This document shows, one piece after another, positions 45,272 to 59,629 of a stretch of 64,000 nucleotides of DNA. Origin of the DNA: Sphagnum compactum (lineage: Eukaryota; Bryophyta; Sphagnopsida; Sphagnales); the NCBI GenBank assembly GCA_965153455.1, contig OZ234504.1:1550001-1614000 (forward strand), given 5' to 3'. The first letter of the stretch is position 1, and each line of letters begins with the position of its first letter. A program made the position numbers and the translations under genes. Below the pieces are notes generated by a model. That model was not told the DNA's origin. It did no database searches and was given only the letters and a program-made list of their open reading frames with translations.

Positions 45272-48200
45272 TCTCAGATATGTTGTTTGCAACAGCTCCA
45301 CCTTCCCATGCTTCTGTTTCCAGTCTTCAAGACCAGGAACAATATGGAATGGATTTCTTGCTTGCAGTTGACATTTCCAAATCTCTCTATGTGTCTGTGT
45401 CTTGCTCTTTGTGGTTCTACTGACCCATACAGAGAAGTGGGATCTGACACTCCCATTTGGGAAATGTACATTGTGACAGATTCTTGGCACTGGAATGGAC
45501 ACAGGTGACACAGCACCGTCTGTGTTGTTGTTCTTTGATCAGAGGCGCTTCATCTTCAATGCCGGAGAGGTCAACTTCTTTACCCTGCATACTGCAGCAA
45601 TTATCTTTTGTCAAAAGCATTCGATGATGAAGTCAGTGGGCCAGCTTTGTCATTGCTATTTTTTGTGATGGAAGGTCTGACACTTTTTGAGCAGCCAGCT
45701 CTCACAAGGTTATGACTGGCACCCATTTTGTCATTTTGCCTTTCAAATTGTACTGTTGTGGAGATTTCTCTGTAGTACTATGATTGCTATGGGTACTCAT
45801 GGGTCGATGTTGATGTTGTGTTTTGGGAAAAGCAGGGCTTGCAACGGTTCTGCATTGAGCACAAGATCAAGCTATCCAAGGCATGCATGCATCCTCGCCC
45901 AGTTTTCTAATGGAGGGTGGGCCTTCCCCTCATTTCTGTGTTGGGTCATGCTCTTCAGGACTAGTCACTACATGCTCCTTTACACTGGGCTGTAATTTGC
46001 AAAAAGGTTGTAATTTATGAATGTTTTGAAGCCTGGGAGCACTGACCTGTAAGCAGTCAGGAAAGGGTCTTGATGATCATGATGGGTAACTCAGTTGGTT
46101 GTATGTTCAATTTCACTTGGAATATGGAGATGATCTCATGCTAGAGAGTTCCTGATCTAGTTTTTGCAAAATCTAACCCCGCAATCGGCTGCTTTCTGTT
46201 CAGATAAATCACATATTTCTGACTCGTGTGTCCTCAGAAACTGGTGGTGGCCTTCCTGGTACATTACTTCCTGTGTTTCTTCTATCTATTCTTGTGAGTA
46301 GCTTGGATTCTGTTGTGCTCTTCCACACCGGTAGGACTTGCAAGAAGCCTCAACATCAGGCTGTTGGCAATAAATGCTATACCACTGTCTCTTTTAAATT
46401 TCAGCTTGCAATCTTCAGATACCTCTGCAGGCTATTTGCTGTATGTGTACTAATGTTGCATTTAACTGAGTTTTACATTTTGGCAGGTCTCCTTCTCACA
46501 TTGGCGAACATTGGAGAAGTGGGAATGGCAGTAAGTAGTCCACTTTTCTTTTGTTTCTAACTTTTTTTTTAGTATGTGGGAAGACCCAGGATTTACTTCT
46601 CAGTCATGCACCTTATGAAATGGGTATTACTGGTATTGGAATTGAAGGCTCTAAGGCAAGCTGCATGTGGATATGGTTCAAAATTGATTGAGTCAAGAGA
46701 TATGCTTTCCCCATTATAACTGAAGACCAAAAACTTTGGCATATGACAGTCATGCTTTGTATCCTCTCATCTGAGAAAGGCTATTCTTCATAGTTTCCCC
46801 CCACTGCTGGGAGCATATGAAGGAAGTGTGGGTATTATGTTAGCTGGTCACTATCATACATGTTGCTGTTGAAGGTCATTGAACATGCATGGAACTTTCT
46901 TCATTGTTCAAACTGGTCCTGTTTCTTTTCTATGTTTTTGTGTGTTGGGGTTCCTTGTTGTCCTTTTGCTGATATGTTGTTGGCTTCTGGAACTCTGTAA
47001 CCATATTTTAGGATCAGGTCATCTCTCAATTCTATTCAGGTTGACTTAAATTCAAAAGTTCTGAGAAAGTTTTGATACTTATGAAGACATGCTGTTCTGC
47101 AAATACTGAAGCTATTGTGTGCATGCAGGTTAACATTTGGGGAACTTCTGATCTACAGTACCTTGTGAATGCCATGCGCACATTTGTGCCTAATGCCTCA
47201 GTGGTGCACACTCACAGCTTTGGACCCACTCTGTCTCAAGGCTCTGCAAGCCAACCACAGAAATTTGCCACAGTTTTATTAGAGGACGATGTGGTGAAAA
47301 TTTCAGCCGTCTTATTGTGGCCTGAAAGTTCAGAGGTCAAGGGGACAATAAGAAGTCAGGATAAAAGAGGTAAACAGATGTCTAAACATCATAATAAAGT
47401 TTTTGGATCTTTCAGTTTCTGGACACTGCATGATGAGGTTGTTTTCATAGTGAAAAAACTTCTGGCCAATTTGTTACATAATTGTCATTTTATTTTTCAT
47501 ATTGTTGACCCCTGTCTTTTGTGCTGACATTGATTTCAATAGCATATTTGATTATCAATGTCTGTATGAAGGTGTTTCAGAACACTCCAGCATGTGAAGA
47601 TCATGAACATGTTGGTATAATCAGTTTGATCTGCTCACATACAAGATGCTGTTGTTGTGTCCCTTGGCAGGTGCAAAACGCCCCCGTGTTGAGCAGCTAC
47701 AATTAGGCACTGAGGAAACCTTGATAGATGATGAGCTCTCAGTTGTATATGTCTGTGAGCTTCCAGAGGTTAAAGGCAAGTTTGATCCTTCAAAAGCAGA
47801 AGCATTTTTCAATCGACCAGGCCCTCACTATGGTCTTCTCCAGGCTGGCAAGTCTGTGATGGGGAGTGATGGCAAAACTATGGTGTGTAAGCAGCTACCC
47901 TGTGCACTTTGAGTAGAGTGCTCTCTCATTTATCATTGTGGATCCTTCTTGAAATCACAGTGCATGTGGTAGATTGAAATGTGATTTTTTCTTGTGGCTT
48001 GCAGGTTCATCCAAGTGATGTCATGGACCCTTCATCTCCAGGTCCCATATTCATTCTGGTTGATTGCCCTGCGCTCTCTTACATCCCAGCCTTATTATCT
48101 GCCCCAGATTTGTGTTGTCTGCAAGAGAAGCATCCAGACACAGGAAGCCCTTTGAAGCAGGTCACACTCATGGTGCATATTAGCCCTGCTTCTGTAACCA

Positions 48201-51200
48201 GTGATGCTCGGTACCAGAAATGGATGTTGCAATTTGAAGGAGCCCAACATGTGCTGGCTGGACATGACTTGTAAGAAGCTTTTGTGCAGCTGACCTCTAT
48301 GAGCTCCTTTGTTGGCTTTGTAGCTCTTTCTCAGCGTTTCATTTGTGATTGTCTCCCTTGATGCTGCTAGTGCGTCAGTTCCCCTATTCAGTGCATGAGC
48401 ATTTGAGAAGGTGTGATGACTTTCCCTTATACTGCAGGCCGAATATGGCATCACCAATCTTGCAGTCGAGTGCAAGGGTGTTAGCACGTCTGAATCGCAT
48501 TTGCCCACAAGTTTTCCCCATTTCAAATCTGCAATCAAATGTCCCCATTGGAGAGGCAAAATTATCTTCATTGGAGGTGAGTATCAGAGAGCTCCTCAGG
48601 ATTGAACCTATTTTCTGACAATAAGAGACCCACAAAATTTTGTCATGCAGCTGGATGTGGAAAGTGCAGGCCATTCTGCTGCCAAGACTTACTTTCACAA
48701 CTCATCAGAGTTGCTGTATTGAGCCATTTGTCTGAACTTATGTTCATAGTCTTTCCCTGTTTGTCATTTCCTTTAGTTTTTCTTTTCCCTTTCTGTCTTT
48801 CTTTGTTTCTTTGTCTTGTCATTGTTGTTGTGGTCTGTTGCTAGCCAGTAGTATGGCTGAGTCTTCCTGTTGCTTCCGGAATTGCAGCAGAAACTCAGTT
48901 TGTAGGTTGGTGCTTGTCACTGGCCTTTACCCACTGTAGGGAGCTGATGAAGTCAGTGGGGAAGTTGTGGTAGTTAAGTCACTATCATACATACTACTGT
49001 TGATGGTCCCTGAACAGGTGTGAGACTGGCACTTTTGTTCATACTGGTGTGTGTTTTTTGTTTTTTGTTTGTTTCTGTCTTCCCTTGTTTGGTTCTTTCT
49101 GTGGCTTCGTGAGGAAGAGTTAACCTTGCTGTTTCTTCTTCATCGTGAGAATGGAGATTTCTCTATTCTTATGAAAGATACATTTGTTTGAACTTATGTG
49201 ACATTTTTGCTTGCAGTCTGATGCAGTGGGCTCAGGATTTCTTACTGTAGCTGAGAATCTCTTAAAGGTATGCTATATTGCAGCAAAGTACTTCACTCAT
49301 GCAGCATGGAGTGTCTAAAGCCACTGCATAGAATCTCACGTTGTTATATACTGTTAGGGTTTTGAAATCTACCATGGTCCCACATCAGTTCCTTAACCAT
49401 TTTGAGGAGCCAAGTCTTTAGAATGGTACCTAATGTCTTCTTTTGCCTGGGGTCTTGATTTCAGTTTCGGTTACGGCCACTAGCAGGCCTGGGATTTGAC
49501 CGTTCAGCAGTACTTGTGCCATTCAGCATGGTAGCAGTCCAAGAACAGTTAGTGATTGACATTCCAGAGGTTGTGGAACCTTCCAGAAAGCTTGCCGAGC
49601 TATGGGGTGTCTCTTTGTGTAATGCCAGCACTTCCAATGCAGCAGACGTAGCATCAGTGGCTTCAGAGCACAAGGTCAAGTTTTTGGAGGAGCCTTGGCT
49701 GACAGAGTGTACACCTGCAACTAAGAGTGGGCCAGTAACTTCAAAACAGGAGGACAGCACTGCTGGCTCCTATCCTGTTGAAGAGCCTTGGCTGGTGGAG
49801 TCTATGCCTGTGGACAAGAGTGAGGCTTGTTTGATCCCAATTGGTAAGACATGCAACTCCTTGTCTCCGTTGTGCTTATGGTGGTTTCTCATTTTGTTGA
49901 TTGTGGAAGGATCTGGCTCCATGGCGATCCATTATGCTGGTCATGTGTGCATGGAACCCTGAAGAATTGTTGAGAATCTCAGATAGGGCCAGGAGCGTCA
50001 TGAACCTTAGAATTTTGTGCTATGGAACACTCTTATGATCTGCTTAAGGGAGAAACCTGGTCATATGGAAATGAAGCTGCAGGTTGGAGACTGGTGGTTG
50101 TAAGAACGCTACATGACTATGTGACTTGAGAGTTCCATCTATGCTGCAGTGCTTAATCAGTTTCATGTGCAATGTGATTCTTTAGCAATATGAAACTTGA
50201 GTCTTCCTGAGCTATCTACACCATTGTGTGGTGTTCACAAGCTTGTTTCAATTTCAATTTGTTGTTTTTCAGGCTGAAACATTTGCAATTACAGTTTTTG
50301 AGTGTTGTGTGAATCAGGCAATATGCATGATAAGAAAACACAAGGAGAGGAAATGATAGCATCAAGCACCACTACATTTCAGGCAAGTACAGAAGACAAT
50401 CATCTAGAGGAAGATATTCCTTTGTGCTTGAAGGGAGTAAGCCGTGAGGAGATGGAAATAGTATTTCTGGGGACAGGATCATCACAGCCCTCAAAGTACC
50501 GCAATGTGAGTGCCATATATGTCCATCTCTTCAAGCAAGGTGGCATCATGCTGGATTGTGGTGAAGGCACATATGCTCAGCTTACAAGAAGGTGCTCTCT
50601 CTCACTCTCTCTCTCTCTCTTCTCTGTGTGTATGGTGTGTGCAGTTCATTTAGTGTCCACTTTTGGTTGATTTGTCAATATCTGGTAGACATGAGCGAAA
50701 GGATTATTGTGTGAACCTTCTGCGAAGTTGTCTGTGCTTTTGGGAGGGGTCTGGGAGGATGATATTGTGGGCTACTGGCCCTAGGAGCTAAACAAGATTG
50801 GAACAGAAGGTGGGACATCCTTTAAACATGTTAACAGATGCAGGGATAAAGGCAAAGTCTCATTTGCTGCTCTTTAGGTCTTTGCAGTGTCTGGGGTTTA
50901 AAAATTTTGATATAATTTCCTCTGTAACAGCACCCAAGGTTCCAAACCCGAAGTTCTCACATTTCTGGTGGACTTGTTTTAACCAGTGACCTCACGATAG
51001 GTGAGTTAGGTATTCTGGGTAGCATCTATCCTGACCTAGCAGTGTGATGAACTCCCAAACAGATGAAAGGTGTCGCAGGTCCTAATTACTAGACTATCAG
51101 CTGTTGTCATGGCTATTGCACAAGCCCTGTTGGTTGTAGCCTCACCTAGACAAATGAACCTGTCTTGTTCCGTTGCCCATCCTGTTTTTGTCATTCTCAC

Positions 51201-52597
51201 TTGGCACAATGGGATTATAGTTAACATTGGTGTGGGCCAATTGGAAGGGTTCTATGGGCCTCATGGTGTTTGATTCTAGAAGCTTATTTTCTTATTATCA
51301 GGTGTGGCATTTGATAGGTATGGCTCAGGTGGTGCGCATGAAGTTCTAGCAGGTCTCAAGTGTGTGTGGATTTCACACATTCATGCTGATCACCACACAG
51401 GGCTTGCAAGAATACTCTCAGTCCGCAGGTCCATCTTAGAAAGGCGAGGGCTCTTCCAGCCAATACTTGTGATTGGACCCAAGCAGCTGAAACGCTTCTT
51501 AGATGCTTATGAAAGGCTTGAGGATCTGGGCATGGAGTTTCTTGACTGTAGCCAAACAACAGCAGATGCTGAACGATATGCTTCATCAGAGCAGAATCCG
51601 TTCTTGGATGGGTCATTCCTCAAAGAAGACAACCTGAAGGAGACTGTTATTGGAAGTCCAGGGTCTCTGAGCCCTAGAAATGGAAAGAACCCAAAGAAAG
51701 GGATTACTGCAGATGCTGAGAATGTTCAGGAAGGGAATCCTGCACGCATTGGACTGATACAAGCCCCTTCAGTGAGTGTGGACAAGCTTCAAATAAGCAG
51801 GGGCGCTCCGATTTCACCAAAGAGAAGCCAAATGCGGAACTTCTGGCTTCAGACAGGAGCCAATCTGCAAGCAGGGATAGACTGGGAAGGGAGGGAGAAG
51901 CTGAGGGAGACATTGTCAGTTATGGGGCTTGCTAAGCTTAGGAGTGTCCCCGTAGTGCACTGTGCACATGCATTTGGAGTTATGCTAGAGGCGCAAGGTT
52001 GTGTGATGAGTAATGGTCTCAAGAGGCCTGGGTGGAAGCTGGTCTATTCTGGTGATACTCGTCCTTGCAAGGCACTTGTGGACGCTTCTCAGGATGCCAC
52101 AGTTCTAATACATGAGGTAATGCTCTTCTTTAAATGTCTTTGGTTTTCCTTGTCTACCATCTTTGTTCAAAACTTATCGTAAGTGTGTGTTGCTGCTTTG
52201 TTCACCATCCGCATATATTGTTCAAGGATTAGCGGAGTTGCCTCTACTTATCATCTGCAGGAGGGTCTCTCCTCTGTTGAACATGCAGGCAACATTTGAT
52301 GATGGGCTGTTGGAGGAGGCAGAAGCAAAGAGACATAGCTTAACTAAAGAGGCAATTGAGACAGGGGTAGCAGCAGGGGTGTATCGCACCATCTTGACGC
52401 ATTTCAGTCAACGGTACCCAAAAATTCCTGTCTTTGATGACAGTTACACATCCCGGACGTGCATAGCTTTTGACATGATGAGTGTTAATTTAGCAGATCT
52501 TCCTTTGCTCCCCTCTCTTCTGCCAGCTCTCAAAGCTCTTTTTAAGGAAGAGCTTCTGGATGTTGAAGAAGCAGCTGATGAGCACCAAGAATTGTGA
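44541..52597 (+). CDS. TRZ: tRNase Z, long form (ELAC2/TRZ3-TRZ4 type), 15 exons, ~1127 aa
   Basis: Exons: 44541-44840, 44986-45165, 45480-45569, 45836-45880, 46204-46258, 46487-46530, 47129-47369, 47671-47882, 48005-48270, 48438-48576, 49217-49267, 49465-49843, 50318-50591, 51318-52116, 52289-52597. All phases agree (3,384 nt). The enzyme cuts the 3' trailer from pre-tRNAs so that CCA can be added. Residues 1-60 are Arg/Ser/Leu-rich, a likely mitochondrial presequence; plant long forms act in mitochondria and nucleus. The N-half is a decayed metallo-beta-lactamase fold ([28 protein letters not shown]). The C-half is complete: [12 protein letters not shown] with the PxKxRN loop, [15 protein letters not shown] (metal ligands), [15 protein letters not shown], the HEATFDD box and THFSQRYPK. 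It is longer than Arabidopsis homologues (about 890-940 aa), partly from linkers. Introns 2 and 4 use GC donors. No breaks are seen. Confidence 0.93.
45233..45269. repeat. (TC)n microsatellite in tRNase Z intron 2
   Basis: An uninterrupted CT run of about 36 bases lies inside the intron that has a GC donor. A similar CT tract starts at 50593, right after the exon 13 donor. Confidence 0.9.
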
Positions 52598-53915
52598 CAA
52601 GCCCTATGACAAACTGTCAATTGTTACCACTTCCGACTTTTCTTTAGTGACTAAGTCTGTTCACCCCCTTGTTCCCTGATGAGCTTTCCAGCAGAAACTG
52701 TAGGATCTTCATTGCAAGGTGCTCTGCTTACTCGGCTACATTCATATTCAATATCATGGCTGCCAAGCAATTTTTGGTAACCAAATTTGGCCCAAGTCCT
52801 CCATTGTAGACTTGATGACTTCTTGCTGTTCCAAAGTTTTGCAATACACAGAAAGCTTTACTAGTTTGGGTATATGGACTCTTCACCGGTGGTTCTCATA
52901 AATCAAAGAAACTTTTTTGCCTCGGAAGTGCGCTAATTTTGAGGAAAAAACTCACATGTTGCCATATTCAGACCACGTGTTCCTAAACTGAAAAACCGGC
53001 CTCATAGTTTGAGGAATGAAGGTCACATGTTGCCATATTTCAACAATGAGTTACTACTGGTCGCCAGAACCAGGCACGAAACCTCTGACCTCTAGCCAAA
53101 TGTTGGTTATTCCTCCCTGGATGATCGCAAGCCCACCTACTTGAGAAAAAAGAAACCCCGGGTGGCATCATGCATAAGATTATTTAGCCAAATCTGACTA
53201 TAATCAAAACATTAGAGTGAAAGGTGTAAGAATTCCTTGTATGTATATGGCTATATACTAGAGCTTAATATAGAAACTGATGAGTTTTTGACAGTTTTTG
53301 AAAACAGTTTTGGCAACCAAAAAACCTTTCATTTTCACCATTTTGAACAACAATTGCCAAAGAAAAAATAAAATTGTTATTCCAAACTGGGGACGAATTG
53401 AGAAGTGGGGATGAAATGGTACTTGGGAAAAGAAAAGGAGGGGACCAAACTAGTTTTCTCTCCTAAGTTGCTCCTCAGGGGACTTTCATCCCCGGTATTG
53501 GAATTGCCTTACTTGTGCCTTCATTGTGACTCATATTCTTCATTATATCAAGCACGGTTGGTTCTTTATGTCCTGCAAATCTCTTGAACTGACGTCCAGT
53601 TCCATGAAATGGTACCCGATTTCACCCATGTTACAGCTACACTCTGCTTGCTGATGAATTAGGGAATAGAGGGTCAAACTATGGTCCAAAGACAGGGTGA
53701 CTTTCTCAATTTCTTTAGCGTATAAATAGCCAAACCTTGTGACTTTTGTGGGTGTGGACTAAAAATCCCCCTTGAGAAAACTCAAGGTTTCTTCCACCAT
53801 TTTGACCTGGAAAATTCTCAACCTGCAGTAGGGTGGTTGCTTCACATCCATGATTTTATCATCTTGGGAACATCTTATTCATCATCCAATAAATTCCCAT
53901 TAATGGTCAATACTA
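52598..53915. other. 3' flank of tRNase Z and intergenic DNA
   Basis: No gene is seen. The first few hundred bases probably include the 3' UTR; no clear poly-A signal was chosen. At 52950-53035 cacatgttgccatatt is repeated twice. Confidence 0.5.
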
Positions 53916-53919
53916 TTGG

Positions 53920-54095
53920 CAGCTCCAGCACTAAATTATATTATTTGTTGAAATTTTCAATTTTTATTTTCAAAGAACATAAATTTGTGAAGGGAAATAG
54001 AGAATATTTTAGAATATTCAATTTATTGAAATGGAATCTTTAAAACTAATTATTTATTTGACCGACGTGTGTTAAAGCTGCCCCTATACTACAGT
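53920..54095. mobile_element. MITE copy, same family as 5063-5263
   Basis: ttggcagctccagcactaa on the left mirrors gtgtgttaaagctgccc on the right. The interior gttgaaattttcaattttta and the ggaaatagagaatatttta core match the other copies. Confidence 0.6.
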
Positions 54096-54099
54096 ACAA

Positions 54100-57000
54100 A
54101 AAAAGAAAAAGAAAAAAAAGAGTAGAAATTTGTTACAAAAGAACTCAATTTTAAGTGTTAAAAATGCATTTAACATTCCTCGTGTGCACACACCCATCAA
54201 TACACCAATATAACTGAATTGGGTAACTATTTACACACAGGGTTCTAGCACATTACTTTGTGCACTTTGTTTTTTGGGTTGGTTTAATTGGGGATGAAGA
54301 GATGCTTAAATAAATGGATTGGTAATATAATTGTTGGATCCTCAATGACATTCTAGTTTGGGGATAAACGTGGGATGAAAGTCTTGTTGCTACCCGTCAA
54401 GGTTACTTGACCCTTAACCCTTTTGCAAATGAATAGACCATTGTTCCATCCAAAAAATCACCTTCACCATTTGAAATGGAGGAGTTGAATTGAAAGTATT
54501 GGTAAACTAACGTTGTCGGAATCAAAGCTTGGAAATCTATGTCAACAATCTCCTCAAACATCAAGTTTAAAGAATTTGTGAACATGTTTTTTGCTTGTGT
54601 CCCACCATTTTAAAAGGGGTAGGTGGGTCTGTGCAAAGTCCCAAAGTCTGGAAGCAATTCGGTTCCTTTTGCATGTGAAGTGATGGATGTGATGAGCTGA
54701 CCCAAAAGGGGTTGAAGTCCACTATGATTTTGTCGTGGGAATGTCCTAACCCAAAATGCATCCAACCCGTTGCACAATGGACTTCTGTGTTTGACTGAAA
54801 AAGGGATTGATTGCATCAGTTGGATTGGTGGACCATTGCCGTTTAAAGAAGCATTTTGTGCTATGTTACAAGTAGCATTTTGTGCTATGGTTACAAGTTT
54901 CGATCAAAAAGTCGAATCTAAAATTGATTGAAAGAGAATGACATCGATCCAGGGCCAAGGTTGCCTTTCTTGAGCCATTGATGCTCGTCACACAAATAAA
55001 TATTGAAGGTAAAAAGAAGACAAAGAAAAAAAAAAATCCGTTGAAAAAGTCCAACCATGCAAATATTGCATGTCACAAAAAAGGGTGAAACCAAAAGGGT
55101 TAATACTATCCATACTTTATAAATTTATTTATAAAATAAATTTCTTATTTTAAAATTTTAAATTTTAAATAAATTTATTTAAAAAAAAAAAAAAAACTTC
55201 TGAATGTGATTTTTAGTAGAGATGGCTTGGTTTACAAATTCAAGGATCTGGGGAATCTTGAGGTTTGTGAGGATCTAAGTTTGTGAGGATCTTGAGGGAA
55301 GATTATTTTTTTACTGATTAAGGAAATCTTTTTGTTCAATCTTAATTCGAGAAAGGAGAATTTTCTAACTAAGTTTTGGACTTATAAGTTTTAAATTTTT
55401 TGTTAAATCTTATGCGATTTTTAATTTATGACAACAAAGTTGTATGGGGGAATTGAATCCCAACTCATAAAAGCCTTGCCCACTATAGCATAAAGCTTAA
55501 CCTGCATAAAGGAAAAAGTTAGTTCATCATGGAAAAAAAAATCTTAATTCTGGAAGGCCCAAAAGAAAGTTAGTTGAAGGTTTGAGAATCTCCATATCCA
55601 TATAAACATGAATCGTGAAAACAAAGAGCAATTCATTTGTGTTCACCATCAATACTCAAGTTATAATTGTCATCAGATATCAACTTAAAACTCAAGATTT
55701 AGTGGCCATTAAAAATAGCCAATTCAAACATAATAGCCATATGCCCATTGTCCATTCACCATGGCCCAAAATCATTATATCATATGATACAATGATATCA
55801 TAAATTCACACCAACGAGCCATTAAGCCATTGAACCACAAGTTCATAAAAAAACTTGATAGATTTTTGTAACAAGGTTAAGGAACCCATCAAGTAAAAAA
55901 ACTTTGGTGGGTCAACAAAGAGATGAAGTTATAAACCAAACATCAAACATCCAACTTTCCAAACATTCCAATATTCAACTGGATTGCAAAAAAAAAACAA
56001 AAAACCCCAAGAAAAATAGTACAAGGAATTTACAAATCGATGATTGGATTAACAACTAGTTTTTAGTTGTAATTATCACATGCAATTGTTATAGGGCTTA
56101 ATCGCTTTGGACAAATCACATATAGAACATCAAGTCGTAATGGCAATCAAATGAAGATGTGACTTACATGATTTTCATCCATCCAAACGAACTTATATGG
56201 CATCATCATTTTGCAACTAATTTTAAGACTAAAAATATAATCACATTATTTGTACTTATTATTATTTATATTGTTGTTAATTTCATTAATTTCATTTTAT
56301 ATCATGTTGACATGTGTCATTATTTAGGCTAGGCATTAAAAACTAATTTAAGGTATTAAGCAAGCCACCTATTGTATCACTAATAGAAATCATGTTGTTT
56401 GCAACGAGTCAATATGCAACTAGCATGCATGGATTGTTGTTTGCAACTTTATTGGTCATGTTTGCAATTGCAAATTTGGTATTGTATAATTTTTGAGTTA
56501 TATGGTTGTGCGTGCAACTAACATGCAACTAAATGTGTACAACATGAACACATATCATAAAAATAATGGCCTATATTAAAACATATTTAAATTAGTATAC
56601 ATAATATATCTACCTCATCTATGTATAGTAATATTATGTATCTTTAGTACTAAAGTTAAACTCATGCTAACTAAAGCTAGCCTAAATTAACCATGGCTAA
56701 ACTAATTAGGACATTAAATCAAGCATGGTTAAATTAACCATGGTTGAATTAAATTAGGCTAAAAAAATTATGGCTGAATTAAATTAAGTTAAACTAATTA
56801 TGGACAAACTAAAGTAAGATCATTTAAATTAAGAAAATTAAATTAAATTAACTATGGTTTAAATATGTATTGCAATATTTCAAATTTTATTTGTCAAAAA
56901 GAAAAATGGGCAAATAAAACTTTTAAAATTTTACCTTTTTTTGGTGAAAATTATTTGGATTTTTAAAATAAAGTATAAATTCAATGAAACAAAAGGAAAT

Positions 57001-59100
57001 CAAGAAAAAATGAACCAAATTTTGAACCCACAACTTTTTTTAAATGCCCCACCTTCCTTGGTGATATAATAAAAATTTATATTAATACTAAATCTTCCTA
57101 TTATAGCTATTATTATTATTATTCAGAATTATTTTAATTAAGAAATTAAAATGAATAAAAAATTTAAAATCATATATTTTTAAAGTGTTATAGGAGCAGC
57201 ACCTAAAATTCTATAAATCATTTTGGAACTCTAATAGCAATAGAACAACATACAAGAAACATTTTTGGGTTTTTGGGAATTGGACTTTGTGGTGTATGGT
57301 AGTTTTTTTTTTATAGTTCTTCACCCCTTTTACTTTGAAGGGCCATAAATTTTTCATTTGGTGCTTGAGGTTTGCAACTTTCAACACTAACACTGTACAC
57401 AAAATGGGTTTTGAAAAGAGGGAAAATTTAATGAAAACATTTTTGAGGGAAGGGGTTAGGGTTATGAAATGATGGCCTTTAAAGCAATTTTTTAACAATT
57501 TGAGTGAAAATAAAACTTTGACTGTGTGAATCATGATTTCTCTTCAATAGTTAGGAGGTGAAAGCCTTATCTTTGTCATTTACATGATCGTGACATTGAA
57601 ACTTTTTTGATGAGATATTTGCAAAAAAAAAATATTTATAAAGACTAAAACCCCTTTTTGATTCACTAAGTCAACATTCAAGTTGAAAGAAACAAACTTT
57701 GTTCAAAAACAAATTGGTTCTCACTATGCATCTAGGATGGGTGGAAAATTAGATGATGGTATCAATGGTGCTATGTGATAAGTTCATGTGGTAATTGTGT
57801 GATTCTTTATGGTTGGGGTGAATGTTCCTTCAATCTCTCTTTGTGTTTTGGTTTCCATTCTGCAATGGATCCTATCCAATTGTGTTAAAGGAAAAATAAA
57901 ATCAGAACTGAAATAACCTCCAATTTTGGGGTTTTGAAAACTTTTTAAAAAAAAACTATGGGTTTCATGAAAGAATGAGCAAACAATTCAGGGGTTCAAT
58001 GTTAGGTTATTTGACCAATTCTTTGGGTTTTTTCAGAATTGTGGTTATGTCAAATTGGTTTTTTTAAAAAATTTGAGAACCATTAGCCAAGGTCCTTATA
58101 CATAACCTTGCACGTGGGCAAAGTCTCCTTTGACATTGTGATCCGACTCTTGTAAAATGTTTTAGTTGTGAAGGTTGTAATGAAATCAAAAGGTTTTGAA
58201 AATTTTATTTCTGGGCATGTTCAATGTGCATGTTGATTTTTGTTCATCTTTCGAGAAATTTTTCATGTGCTCACCCCTATTTAGGGTGAACATGGATCAT
58301 CAAAATATGTACTTATGTTTGATTGAATAGCCAAAGTGCCTTCAAAAAAACAACTTTGAACTTTTCAAAAGCTTTGTCTTAAAACTAACCATAGTCAATT
58401 ACACAATGACATAATAAGATCTTACTTAGCCAATTTCTTCATCTTCAAAATGACTCTAGTAGTCATATGATGCAGTATGGTTTTTTGACTCTAGTTAACA
58501 TAAAATACTTTCAAATTCTCTGCTGGCCCTCTGCCAATGAGCTTGACTCGAAGGTGCCAATGGCTTGTCAGGTCAAGTCTACGGATGAGCTTTAAAAAAA
58601 AAAAAAAACCAACAACAACAAATCTGGTTGGATGGAAGTCCTTTATCATTGGCTAAGTTTTGGCCAACCCCAAAAATTTTAGCCAAATAATACACAGGGT
58701 TTAGCCTAAACCCTAAACAATCCCTTCTGAGGTAGTTAAAGTTTAGGGTTTGGCACGCTAAACCTTAACAAGTACATACCCTCAAAGGGATAACAAGCAC
58801 AAACCCTAAACCCTCATCATGCTCGGTGTACTTAGTTGGGCTCCGTTTGTATGAAGGACAACCAACCCACCCAATACTTTATTTAATGTGATCAATAAAC
58901 GAAATGGGTAGGGCTGTAGGTGACATTGATAGTAGGTAGGTAGGTAGGTAGGTAGGTACTACTAGCCTCTAGGTGGCCTTTTATTGAAACACAATCCTTA
59001 AATACCTGAAATGTTAAATGCCAAAAGAGAATACTAGAGGTCTAGACACCTATAGGCTAGTACTTCTAGACTCTTGGGTTCCACCCCACCCCTAACCCTG
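54100..59100. other. AT-rich intergenic DNA
   Basis: No gene is recognised. A single CACTA-like MITE end lies at 56378 (cactaatagaaatc). A taaattaaccatgg-type repetitive patch lies at 56650-56860. Telomere-like aaaccctaaa pieces lie at 58700-58813, and (taggta)n at 58935-58962. A - strand ORF at 57211-57534 has no family features. Confidence 0.5.
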
Positions 59101-59104
59101 GTTA

Positions 59105-59300
59105 ACTCCATAACAAATCTCAAGTTTCAACACAAGCCAAAATATCATCTTTCAAAAATCCTCCTATAAAAAAAATAGACCTATTATTTTTTATTACCTA
59201 GTAGGGGCCTATAAAAACCCCTTAAGCTACTATTATACTCTATAATGAATCTAAACACAATACTATCCTTAAGGGCCTTGGTAGGCAAGGCCAACAAAAG
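59105..59300. repeat. Dispersed repeat (inverse copy at 5264-5395, partial at 41041-41145)
   Basis: aatctcaagtttcaacacaa through ctttcaaaaatcctcctata matches 5264-5395 in reverse. The part from aatagacctatt to ccttggtaggcaag matches 41041-41145 directly. Confidence 0.72.
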
Positions 59301-59629
59301 TGTATGTGGAGGGCATGTGAAATATCCCCAATGGATATTATGTGCCTACTATTTAGGAGTGAGAGTGGACCCTTACACTAGGGCCTATATACACTGGATG
59401 GATGATGCATGGATAAGAAACACTTTTCTGTAGCACTCCTGTTCCATAGGTAACCACAGTCAGTGGTTAGCTATGTTCCTAACTACTCTAACCATCCACA
59501 TGCTTCTCTGTACCTACCTACATTCATTCATCCCCCTCCTCCACACACTTGTGTTTATCATTGCTCTCACAATTCTAAGGTGTAATTGCCCAAAAAAAAA
59601 GTCTCAAATTTTGAAAAAAATAATTAATT

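Noticed and set aside
51280-51317. Alternative acceptors (51280 or 51302) for tRNase Z exon 14
   Set aside because: Only the acceptor before 51318 fits the phase of exon 13 and restores the family order LTRR-YG-SGG before the HIHADH block.
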